64,000 bases of DNA, taken from assembly GCF_963259705.1 (NCBI RefSeq), contig NC_081842.1:38591796-38655795 (forward strand), written 5' to 3'. The notes below the pieces were generated by a model. That model was not told the DNA's origin and ran no database searches. It saw only the letters and a list, made by a program, of their open reading frames with translations. This stretch comes from Myotis daubentonii. Taxonomy: Eukaryota; Chordata; Mammalia; Chiroptera; Vespertilionidae. Both the position numbers and the translations under genes were made by a program. Shown here in pieces: positions 1 to 9,069 of this stretch (positions within the stretch are counted from its first letter, which is position 1; each line of letters starts with the position of its first letter).

Positions 1-394
1 ATCACCCACAGCTGACCTCCTGTCCTGGCCTGATTGCCCCTAACCATCTCTGCCTCAGCCCCGCCACCATGGCTTTGTCTGGAAGGACATCTGGAAGATC
101 TCCTGCAAGGTCTCCCGGTCTAATTAGCATACTACTCTTTTATTGGTATAGATCAGTGATGGCGAACCTTTTGAGCTCAGCGTGTCAGCATTTTGAAAAA
201 CCCTAACTAAATCTGGTGCCGTGTCACATATAGAAATTTTTTGATATTTGCAACCATAGTAAAACAAAGACTTATATTTTTCATATTTATTTTATATATT
301 TAAATGCCATTTAACAAAGAAAAATCAACCAAAAAAATGAGTTCGTGTGTCACCTCTGACACGCATGTCATAGGTTCACCATCACTGGTATAGA
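1..394 (-). mobile_element. Helitron (Helibat-type), 5' part; cut by window edge and by a hAT
   Basis: The right end is the reverse complement of a Helibat 5' terminus (minus strand TCTATACCAATAAAAGAG). The body continues past the window start, so its 3' hairpin is not visible. A hAT element at 154-387 splits it; with the hAT and one target copy removed, this Helitron abuts the next one at 395 head to tail. Its last ~70 bp resemble the matching part of the 395-772 copy, so the two share a 5' end family. It is non-autonomous: no Rep/helicase coding is seen. Confidence 0.85.
154..387 (+). mobile_element. Non-autonomous hAT element with 8-bp TSD
   Basis: The ends are inverted repeats: CAGTGATGGCGAACCT on the left and AGGTTCACCATCACTG on the right, differing at one base. 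The flanks are a perfect 8-bp duplication GTATAGAT (146-153 and 388-395). Both traits define the hAT superfamily. The 234-bp body is AT-rich with no coding capacity, so it must have been mobilised by a transposase encoded elsewhere. It landed on the junction between two tandem Helitrons and is therefore younger than that tandem. The family name is not assigned. Confidence 0.88.
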
Positions 395-772
395 TAGAGG
401 CCTGGTGCACAGGTTGGGGCTGGCTGGTCTGCCCTGAAGGGGGTCCTGGATCAGGGTGGGGGTCCCCTTGGGAGGCGGGGCTGGCCTGGGCGAGGGGCCT
501 TGGGTAGTTTGCAGGCCTGCCATGCACCCATTGGGGTGGGGACCCTGCTGGTGGGCATGGCCAGCCTGGGCAAGAGGCTGAGGGACGTTTTCAGGCTGGC
601 CACACCCCTTTCAGGGTGGGGAGTCTTTGCTGGGAGGCGTGGCCGGCCTGGGCGAGTGGCTGAGGGCCGTTTGGGGGTGGTTTGCAGTCTGGCCAAGCCC
701 CCGGCTTTGTCCAGAAGGATGTCTGGAAGGTCTCCAGGTCTAATTAGCATATTACTCTTTTATTAGTATAGA
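395..772 (-). mobile_element. Helitron, upstream partner of a tandem pair
   Basis: On the minus strand it runs from a 5' TC terminus (TCTATACTAATAAAAGAG, TC at 771-772, then host T at 773) to a 3' sequence ending CCAGGCCTCTA at 395. That 3' end lacks both the usual terminal palindrome and the last G of CTAG, and joins directly to the 5' TC of the neighbouring Helitron. The body holds two diverged copies of a GC-rich ~100-bp unit (TGGGG...GCCTGGGC...). It has no coding capacity. Confidence 0.82.
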
Positions 773-887
773 TAATATTTTTAAATAGAGACCAAGATAT
801 CATTTTTTCTCTTATAGATTTTGTTTTGGGTTGTACTGAAAAATATCACCAAACTCAATGTCACTTTGTGAAAGTTAGAAAATCTGT

Positions 888-2216
888 GTGTATATCATTT
901 GTGTGAATATGGATGTGCAATTGACCCAGCACCATTTGTTGAAAAGACTACCCTTTCTCCATGAATTGTCTTTGTTCCTTTGTAAAGTTTACTATATATG
1001 TGTGGTCTATTACTGGGCCTTCAATTCTATTCTGTTAACATATGTATTTATTACTTCACCAATACTACACTGTCTTGATTACTTTCAATCTATAGTCAGT
1101 CTTGAAATCAGGTAGTATAGGTTCTATTCTTCTTCGGAATTGTGTGAATGATTCTAGGTGTTCGCCTTTCCATATAAACTTTAGAGTCAGTTTGTCAATA
1201 TCTATAAAATAGCTTTCTGAAATTCTGATTAAGATTGTATTAAATCTATAGATCAAGTCTGGAATAACTGGCATCTTAATATTGAATCTTCTAATCCATG
1301 AAAATATAATATCTATTTATTCAGATTTTCTTTCATCGAAGTTTTATAGTTTCCTACATATAGATCCTATACATATATTGTTAGATTTATACTCAAGTAC
1401 TTCTTTGTTTGGTACAATATTAAATATTACTATTTTTCTTTAATTTCAAGTTTCATTTATTTATTGCTGATATATAGGAAAGCAGTTGACCTTATCATAT
1501 TAAACATGACCTTATCATGTTTTAATCCCCATCCAAGGATATTTTTCCATCGATTTTTAGAGAGAGTGGAAGGGAGGGGGAGAGGCAGAGAGAAAAAAGC
1601 ATTGATGTGAGGGAGACACATCAATTGGTTGCCTCAAGCCTGCAACCAGGTACATGCCTCTTGACTGGAATTGAGCCCAGGACCCTTCAGTCCATGGGCT
1701 GATGCTCTATCCATTGAGCCAAACCAGCTAGGGCTAACCTTATACCTTGAGACCCTGCTATAATCACTTCTTAGTTTCAAGAGATTTTTCTTGTCAGTTC
1801 TTTGTGAATTTCTGCATAGGTAATCATATCAACTCCAAACTAAAACAGTTTTATTTCTTTTTCCCCAAATTGTATACCTTTTATTTCTGTTTCATGTCTT
1901 TTTGTAGTAACTAGAACTTTCAGTACAATGTTGTATTGGAGGGGTGACAGAAATGTCTTCCCTTGTTCCTGATCTTAGGAAAGAAGCATCTAGTTTCTCA
2001 CCATTAAGTGTGATATTAACTGTGTGTTTTCTGTATATGGCCTTTATCAAGCTGAGGAAATTCCCTTCTATTACTAGTTTGTTGAGAGCTATGATCATAA
2101 ATAAAACAATCTTGTTTTTAAAGACTCCAAATTTCCCTTTAACTTTCATTTTTAATCTCTGTATGTCTCAAATTTGTGCTATTTATCCATTTTATTTTTA
2201 TACCCTTGGTTCCTAA
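888..2216 (-). mobile_element. L1 LINE ORF2 relic (reverse transcriptase region), inverted and broken
   Basis: Minus-strand translation gives recognisable L1 ORF2 protein pieces. Around 1,950-2,100 there is an RT segment with LNGEKL and RSGTRE, matching the family's NIILNGEKL...LRSGTRQG. Around 1,075-1,260 there is LKFIWKG followed by LPDFKTDYRLKVIKTV, matching the family's KFIWK...LPDF..YYKA.VIKTVW. Many stops and frameshifts lie between them, and a Ves SINE interrupts at 1,516-1,735. It is a dead, 5'-truncated copy. Confidence 0.85.
1516..1735 (-). mobile_element. Ves SINE (tRNA-derived), minus strand
   Basis: Reverse complement of the bat Ves SINE. The tRNA-like head with A box (TGGCTCAATGGATAGAGCA, 1,696-1,725 region) and B box region (GGGCTCAATTCC) lies on the right; the purine-rich body and the tail motif ATCCTTGGAT lie on the left. 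The flanking ACCTTAT (1,509-1,515 and about 1,737-1,743) fits a target duplication. It sits inside the L1 relic. Confidence 0.85.
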
Positions 2217-2220
2217 AATG

Positions 2221-3289
2221 GTATAATTAAGCCATCTGGAGATTTCTATAAGACTTTAAATGCTAGGATCTTGCCACCAGGTAAAATAAATTACTGCAAT
2301 TGTGTGTAATGACATACAGTAGTTTATTCTAAGTATCTCTAAGATTTGTTTGGGGAAAAACAATCAAGATAGAGCTTCTGTTTTCACAAACATGACTTTC
2401 AGCAAGTGATGGTTGTAGACACTCATTCATGAGATACTTTGACATTGAGATTGTGAAAGTCAAATGATGAAAATAGTCTCCAAGTAGAAAAGCAAAGATT
2501 TCTCCTTTTCTAAAAAGGTTTACTTATCCATGAGAAATAGTAGTCCAATAGGGTGACTATGGAATGAAGATCAGAGTTATAGTCGGGTTCATTCATTGAG
2601 TAGTTGCACAATTTTGGATAAATCATCTGACATCTCTCTAGTTCTGTGGTCTCATGTGTCAAGTGCAATGATAATAACACCCACCACCACCACTGTGCTC
2701 CCCACCTACCCCACAGTATTAATTCAGGGATCAATAAAACGATAATTGTGAAACTGCTTTTTTATAATTTTGAAGCAAAATAGAACATAAAGCATTGTTA
2801 TTATTAGAAGTGTAAGTTAGAAAAAATTTCTAACATTCCTCAGATTTTATACTTGAATTCTATCATTAAAGCAATCACATTTCCGGGGATTTAAAGTTTT
2901 TGGTTGAATTTCATTGCTAGGATAAACATCATATGGAGTGATCAAGACACTAAAGGCTGAAGTTTTCAAGTGTATCACCGATTTCAAGTGTGGCCTGATC
3001 ACTCTGGGATGCAAACACAGTCATTTGTCAGTTTGTCTTGTTTGATCCACTTCTTTACCAGCCCAGTGAGGTGACTGGTCTTTTGGAGGGGCTCATGATG
3101 GTGGGTTTGAATTGGAGGTCAGACAGAATATATGGCTGTCCTACATGGTGTGGAAATAACTACCGATAGCCTTCCCCACTCATGCAAGACATTTGGTAAG
3201 TAAGTTATTTGCAGAGTCAGTTATTCCTTCCCACAGCTAACACTGAGCTCCAACCACCTGTCAGGTACCATGGAGGAAATAGGCCCCTA
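2221..3289. other. Intergenic stretch, one weak MIR, no gene
   Basis: No exon-like ORF is seen. About 2,565-2,690 has the order of a plus-strand MIR (TTGCACAATTTTGGATAAATC, then CTCATGTGTC and GATAATAAC), heavily diverged. A short CCACCACCACC run lies at 2,680-2,692. The rest looks single-copy. Confidence 0.45.
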
Positions 3290-3643
3290 GGATACAGACA
3301 TGCTAGAGAATAGAACTCAGCAATAAAAAGAAGTAGCTTCAGGCAACAACCTGGATGAACACCAAGTGAAGTATGCTAAGTGAAAACAAAATCTCAAAAC
3401 TACTACATGATTTCATAAAATACCATTCGTGAAGTAACATTCATGAAATAACATAATTATAGAGACGGAGAATGGATTAGTGGTTTCCAGGGGTTAGGGA
3501 TGGGGGTGGAATGGATGGAAGTGACCATAAAGGGGTCCCAGAGAGTCTTGTGATGCTGGTACAATTTAGTGTCTTGATTGGGATGGTGGTTACACAAGGC
3601 TAACCATATGTTGACATTGTATGGTACTATATAAATACCACAG

Positions 3644-3675
<32 letters not shown>

Positions 3676-4130
3676 ACACACACAAGTGCATGTATAACTG
3701 ATGGAAACTGAATTAGCTCTAGGGATTGTATCAATGTCAGTTTCTTGGTTTTTATATCGTACTATAGTCATGTGAAATGCTAACATTAGGAGAGACTGGG
3801 GGAAGGGTGCATAGGACTTCCCTGTACATTTCTTTGCAACTGCCTGTGAATCTATAATTACTTCAAAATATAAAGTTCAAAAAAAGACAAGGTGCCCATA
3901 GAATATACAACACCAAGAGAGAACCAATGTAAATAAACTATGAACTTTGGGTAACTATGATGTTTCAACCTAGGTTCATCACTTGTAAAAAATGTACTGC
4001 TCTGGTGGGTGATGTTGATAATGGGGGAGACTATATCTGTGTGGGAAATCTCTGTACCTTCAACTCAATTTTGGTGTGACCCTAAAATGGCTCTTGAAAA
4101 AAGTGTTAATTTTTAAAAAATAAAAAAGAA
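3290..4130 (+). mobile_element. L1 3' UTR / 3' end remnants, plus strand
   Basis: Two blocks match old mammalian L1 3' ends. At 3,290-3,885, the text around GGGGTTAGGGATGGGGGTGG and ATTACTTCAAAATA ends in an A-rich tail. At 3,888-4,130, GTTCATCACTTGTA, CTCTGGTGGGTGATGTTGAT and CTCTGTACCTTC are typical of L1M-type tails, again with an A-rich end. A CA microsatellite (3,645-3,685) has expanded inside the first block. No ORF2 coding remains. Confidence 0.75.
3641..3685. repeat. (CA)n microsatellite
   Basis: About 20 CA dinucleotides with a single T interruption, inside the L1 3' UTR remnant. Likely length-polymorphic. Confidence 0.95.
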
Positions 4131-5254
4131 TATTTTGTGATATGTGAAAATTATATGAAATTTAAGTGACATTGTCCATAGTAAAGTTGTATTGGGACAC
4201 ATGCATAAAGACAAGGTCCCTGCCCTCCAGTAGCTATTTCAGTCCCTCCAGCCTGACTCTCTCGGGGTCTTAGCCTGTTATAACTGGGAGCCTTCAGGGT
4301 TCCTCCCATGAGGGCTTCTCCTTCCTTAACCTCCATTGCTTACCCATCACCAATGGCTACTTCTAGAGTTATCTGTGAAAACCATCATCTTTGTTGAATA
4401 CTATCATCCCTGAAGAGCTCAGACCCTGTCCATGGAGCTATTGGAGGAATAGGCAAATATTCCCCATCCCTCTTCACACCCACACCTGTAGACATCTACA
4501 CAGTAGCCTTCTCACAGACCATGTCCCTCAGTACAAACCAGCACATGAAATATATCCCGAAGGGTCCACCAATTCCACCACTTCACCAACTGTGCCTGGT
4601 TGTCAGGAGTCCTTGAGGGTCTGATAGGAAGGACAATGCCCAAGGCAAAAATAAAATTACTTAGCCAGAGTGCCTGATCAGGGAAGGCTTCCAAGAAGGT
4701 AGTACATGACTGAGTCTTTGAAGGTAATGGAGAAACTCTTCAGGGAGAAAGGAGGCAAGAGAGAATTCCAGGCAAAGAGACCCTATGTGCAAAGACACTG
4801 AGAAAGCACACTGTCGTCAAGGAAGCGAAGAGGTTCATTATTAGAGTATTGATGTGAAGGGTGGTGGGCAGGCAGCTGGCAGAGATGAACACTGAAACCT
4901 ACCCCTGATGACTTTTGAGGCCCATGTTCCCCTGTGCCATGTGATGGAGGTGTGTGTTCAGACACAACTACATGAGAACCAGTGCTCTGTCACCTGAGAG
5001 CTGATCCACTCTGAGACACCCAGAACCCAACCTGTCCAGTGTGGCAGGCTATCCTCAGCACTGGAGTGACAGTGAGATGACTGAGGCCAAAAGGGCTGCT
5101 TTGGCCCCAGTGCACACACAGGCTGTCCTTAAGCTAACTGTGCGCATATGTGTACCTGCCTCACCAGCTTCTCCTCTTGGCTTTCTGTCAGATTCTGCTG
5201 TAGACTCTTTTGTGCCCTATCCAGAACTGTGAGGCAGAGCTGCAGGCAAACACG
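4131..5254. other. No gene; ancient dispersed-repeat-like core at 4,655-4,810
   Basis: No supported coding sequence. The segment around GGGAAGGCTTCCAAGAAGG ... ATTCCAGGCAAAGAGA ... TGCAAAGACACTGAGAAAG resembles a widespread old mammalian repeat whose family I cannot name with certainty. A related segment occurs at about 54,740-54,890. The remainder appears single-copy. Confidence 0.4.
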
Positions 5255-5420
5255 GGGTTGTAAAAGCACTGGACTTGGAACTAGAAGCTCTCAGTATGAA
5301 CCAAACAAGCTTGTGCATTTAGCAAGTTCATTTTATTAAGCTTTAGTTTACTCACCTGTAAAATGGGGACAAAAATCTACCACACAGAACTCGTTAAATT
5401 AAATGGAGACATATACATAA
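5255..5420 (+). repeat. MIR SINE relic
   Basis: Order of MIR landmarks: AAAAGCACTGGACTTGGAACTAGAAG (head, spread over ~25 bp), TTAGCAAGTT, CTCACCTGTAAAATGGGGAC, then TTAAATTAAATGGAGA. Well-preserved core, plus orientation. Confidence 0.75.
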
Positions 5421-7479
5421 AAATGCCTTTGACAGCCTTTGCCCCTAAGAAGTCCATTCTTGTTTTGCTTTTGTTTTTTGTGGGGTTTTTTTTTCCCAAT
5501 TTTGCTTTCTTTTTCTAAGGGTAGTTTCCCCTTCCTTATCTGAGATTGAAAACTCTCCTGTGTTCCCTTGCTGCCATTTATAGTTGGAATTCTCCTACAG
5601 CAAACCCCCGAGACAATGATTCTACTGCCAGTCAGTTCTCTGGGAGAAGAATGAAACCCCTGTAGGAGGATGTGAATTAAGAGTTAAAGGAAAAGCAGCC
5701 AGTGAAGGGGTGACATCAAACTGCCACTTAGGGTCCATGATGTGGAATTCCCCCGGGACAGCCCTCGAAGCCAGTGGAGAAGGATAGATAGCTCAGAGAA
5801 AATAGGTTTTTTTTAAATATCCAGTCACTGGCTAGGGGTGCTCCTAGGGGAGCATAATGTCACTTCTTAGTAGAATGTCTGTCCTGCTGAGCAGACTTGA
5901 GAAAGCCACAGTCAAGACACATGGCTCACATCTAGAAGGGAGGGGGTAAGGGTGAAGCACCAAGAATGAAAGGGTCTGAGAAACACGTGTGTCAAGGTAA
6001 TCAATAAGTCTTCGTGTGTACATTTACCTTTTAACAGAAGAAAAGGTATTTGGTATTTAACAATGCTGAGAGCAGAATTCCTGGCACCACCGGAATGGGG
6101 GCCAGGTGTTCTATGGGGTCCTCCTAATGATGAGGACACATTTTTCCCAGGCATAAGGCAGGCCCTGTCTCTGACATCCATCTGCATGCATTAACCTGCA
6201 TGTAAAGTTATCATCGCTTTCAAAAGAGAGCTTTTGATATGAACACATGACAATGTGGTTTGTATCACAAAATGGGACAGTATCCAGAGAGGTGGGTCTG
6301 AGAACATTGGTTTCCTGAGGGCATCTGTCTCCTAGATGATAGTCCTGGAGAGATAGTTTCAAGATCACAGGGAAATCAAACAGCTGTAGGGCAGAGCCCA
6401 AGGCACATTACCACCTGGCTGGGCTGTAAATTCTATTAAGGCTCTGGAAACAGGCAAGGACCTGGCACTCAATAGCCATGAGACAGATTGTAAGGAATAA
6501 CCAGGCACATTAATTTGTTTCCTCCGAATTATAAAGCTTGGTTTAACTCCTGGCTTCCTCTTGGCTCAGACTTAGCATAATTTAGCTATGTAGGAGAGAA
6601 GAGAGTAGGCTGAATTTCCGAAGGGCAAATGGCTTCTGTTGTAAAGGACATAAAGGAATATAAAAAAGACACAGTTATGCGATGGTGGGTGTGGACGCTG
6701 TAGCCCAGGGAAAACATGCCATTGGTTGTAAAGAAGTCAGGATCTGTGGCTGCGAGTGCTGCGGAAGCCTCTCCTTCAGGCCAGCAGATATGAGAAGCAG
6801 TCAGCTAGGACTGCGGAGGGAGAGTGGGGGAAGCGCTCACTAGCATCACTCTCCCAAGTCACAAGTCTGGATAGTCAGATAATAGTGTGTTGTGCAATTA
6901 ATGGACTTGGTCTGGCCATGGTGACAGGGTTCATTAGAGAACAATTATTCTCCACTCAAGAAGGAGAAAAATGACTTCAATAAAAATTATGCCAGCTCCA
7001 CAGATATATTATCTTTATTTAAAAAGCATTTTTAGTAGTAAAATTCATTAATTATATAGATAATTAAACTGGATCCACTTCTCTGCACATATTATTGTTG
7101 GGTAAGTGCTAGTAAGCTTTAAGGAAAACAAATATGATCCTACAGTTATACTGTAATTGAAAATAGATGCAATAAAGAAGGCAACTATGACGGATGTTTA
7201 TATTTGAGTCGGCTGGATCGATTTATAATCTATCCAGTTCAGAATTAAGGCCTGGCCTGTCTTCTGATGAATTCTTCTGGGTTGCATGTATATTGAAGTA
7301 GGTGGATGGATAAGCTGAAGGGAGAATATTCCTCTCGGGCAGCTAAAGCGTGTTTCTTGTGTGCTTTCTTAATTTTTCCCTTTTTATATTATAGAAATCC
7401 ACTCGAGGAAAATTTGGAGGCCAAAATGAATGAGGAAAAAAAATGTGTAACTGCTTTTTATCAGGATCTGGCAATGTCT
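5421..7479. other. Single-copy-looking stretch, no gene; candidate conserved element at 6,480-7,300
   Basis: Short ORFs only, none recognisable. From about 6,480 to 7,300 the DNA is free of recognised repeats, AT-rich, carries homeodomain-like TAATTA cores (about 7,050-7,066) and keeps several CpGs (about 7,190-7,220). These traits are compatible with a conserved regulatory element, but nothing in the sequence proves it. Confidence 0.4.
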
Positions 7480-7645
7480 TGTAGTTAAAAGAATTCTAGA
7501 ATCAAAACAAGCTGAGTTAAAATCCTACTGCCACCACTTGCAAGCACAGAAAGTTATTTAAACTCTCTGAACCCAAGTTTCATCATCTGCAAAACATAAA
7601 GGAGACATCAGAGTGTTTTGTGAATTAGCTGAAAATATACGGTAC
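7480..7645 (+). repeat. MIR SINE relic
   Basis: Plus-strand MIR order: GTAGTTAAAAGAATTCTAGAATC, then CACTTGCAAGCACAGAAAG, CATCATCTGCAAAACATAAAG, then GTGAATTAGCTGAAAATAT. Confidence 0.65.
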
Positions 7646-8287
7646 TCACCTATTAACAAAGAAGTGCTTAAAAATGGTTAAGTAGCCTTCACTTCATATT
7701 GTTCTGGAAAACTAAGTCATTTTTACTTATTTATTTATTAGAGCTCTGTTGAACATCTAGCATGAACCAGCCATAACGTTTTTAAGTTCAGGGGCTATGG
7801 AAATGAACGGTATGATCATGATCCTGACTGCCTTAAAATAAGAAGACAGTCACTGAATAATATTTACTAGCAAATTATGAAAATAAGGGCCTTATTTTAA
7901 ACCAAATGATTAAAGACATAGTGATTTATTATTATTTTCAAACAGGAATATCAGTAATGTTCCAGCATAATCCTATACTAATAAAAGAGAAAAATGGTAA
8001 TTGGCGTACAACCGATACCTTTTTCATTGGCTAATCAGCGAGATATGCAAATTAACTGTCAGCCAAGATGGCGGCTGGCAGCCAGGCAGCTGAGAATAGG
8101 AGGCTTGGTTGCCCCAGCGATGGAGAAAGTCAAGGATCCCCGCAGCTGCGGGGCTCTGAGCTCCTGAAGCAACAACTCCAAAAGATACAATGTTTCAATT
8201 ATAGAAGCTAAAAGATGGCAGTTAATTTGCATACTCAGGCTCCAAGCAGAGCGAAGCCAAACAGCCCTGAAGCAGCAGGGCAGAGAG

Positions 8288-8660
8288 GCCTCAGGGCCTG
8301 GGATCAGCAGAGTCGAGAGGCCTCCCGGCCCCATCAGCGGAGTGGAGAGGCCTCCCAGCCCGGGTGATCAGCAGAGCCGAGAGGCCTCCTGGCCCCGGTG
8401 ATCAGAGGAGCCGAGAGGCCTCCCAGCCCGGGTGATCAGCGGAGTCGAGAGGCCTCCCAGCCCCGGTGATCAGCGGAGTCCAGAGGCCTTCCGGCCCCGT
8501 GATCAGCGGAGTCGGAGGCCCCGCATTCAGGGGAGCCGAGAGGCCTCCCGGCCCGGTGATCAGCGGAGCCGAGAGGCCTCCGGGCCAGGGATCAGGGGAG
8601 CTGAGAGGCGTCCTGGCCCTGGGATCAGCAGAGCAGCGAGGCTTCCCAGCACCGGGATCA
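8288..8660. repeat. ~34-bp minisatellite inside Helitron, about 11 copies
   Basis: Unit built on GAGAGGCCTCCCAGCCC followed by GGGTGATCAGCGGAGTC, with variants of GATCAG spaced about 34 bp apart. Units diverge by point changes and small indels. The homologous Helitron at 23,853-24,951 keeps only one to two units. Confidence 0.85.
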
Positions 8661-8679
8661 GTGTGACAGGGTGCGGAGC

Positions 8680-8905
8680 CCCAACCCTCTGATTGGCCCT
8701 GCTCTGTGCATGACAGGAGTGGCGCTGCAACCTCCCTATGGACCCTGCCTTGAGTGTGACAGGGGGTGGTGCCCCAACCCCCCAATCGGCCCTACCCTGA
8801 GCATGACTGAGGGTGGCATGGCAACCTCCCAATCCGCCCTGCTCTGTGCATGACAGGAGGCGGGGCCCCAACTCCCCAATGGGCCCTGCTCTGAGCCCGA
8901 CCAGG
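8680..8905. repeat. ~47-bp minisatellite inside Helitron, about 5 copies
   Basis: Unit built on CCCTGCTCTGTGCATGACAG and a GGTGGTGCCCCAACCCCC-like half, ~46-47 bp apart. The same unit in reverse complement is expanded at 24,030-24,880. Confidence 0.82.
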
Positions 8906-9038
8906 GGTTACACCTAGGATTAGGCCTGCCCTCTGCCACCCGGGAGCAGGCCTAAACCAGCAGGTCCTTATCTCCTGATGGGTCCCAGACTGTGAGAGGG
9001 CACAGGCCAGGCTGAGGGACCTCCTCTCCCAACCCCGA

Positions 9039-9058
9039 GTGCACAAATTTTTGTGCAC
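9039..9058 (+). terminator. Helitron 3' terminator palindrome
   Basis: GTGCACAAATTTTTGTGCAC: a stem of nine pairs around a very short loop, 7 nt upstream of CTAG. In Helitrons this subterminal hairpin is held to signal the end of rolling-circle transfer. It is not a transcription terminator. Confidence 0.85.
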
Positions 9059-9069
9059 CGGGCCTCTAG

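Larger units (their letters stand above)
7971..9069 (+). mobile_element. Complete 1.1-kb Helitron with two internal minisatellites
   Basis: Canonical ends: host A7970, then TCCTATACTAATAAAAGAG, and at the right CTAG (9,066-9,069), then host T9070. A 20-nt terminator palindrome GTGCACAAATTTTTGTGCAC (9,039-9,058) lies 7 nt before CTAG. The 5' ~300 bp is unique sequence shared with the Helitron at 24,953-25,587 and carries AGATGGCGGC and ATGCAAAT motifs. The middle is a ~34-bp array followed by a ~47-bp array. No Rep or helicase domain is encoded, so it is non-autonomous; open frames inside it are by-products of GC-rich repeats. Confidence 0.93.

Noticed and set aside
154..387. Considered SPIN
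   Set aside because: The inverted ends (CAGTGATGGCGAACC) and body differ from SPIN; only the superfamily and duplication length agree.
1944..2216. 90-codon plus-strand ORF
   Set aside because: It is the antisense of the L1 ORF2 reverse-transcriptase relic, which reads sensibly on the minus strand.
8402..9058. Open frames of 60-127 codons on both strands
   Set aside because: These come from the 34-bp and 47-bp arrays in the Helitron at 7,971-9,069; GC-rich repeats simply lack stop codons.
9039..9058. Rho-independent transcription terminator
   Set aside because: The hairpin resembles one, but it is the Helitron 3' palindrome next to CTAG, in a mammalian genome.
7971..9069. Autonomous Helitron with Rep/helicase
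   Set aside because: No replication-initiator (HUH) motif or helicase motifs appear in any frame, and 1.1 kb is far too short for the protein.
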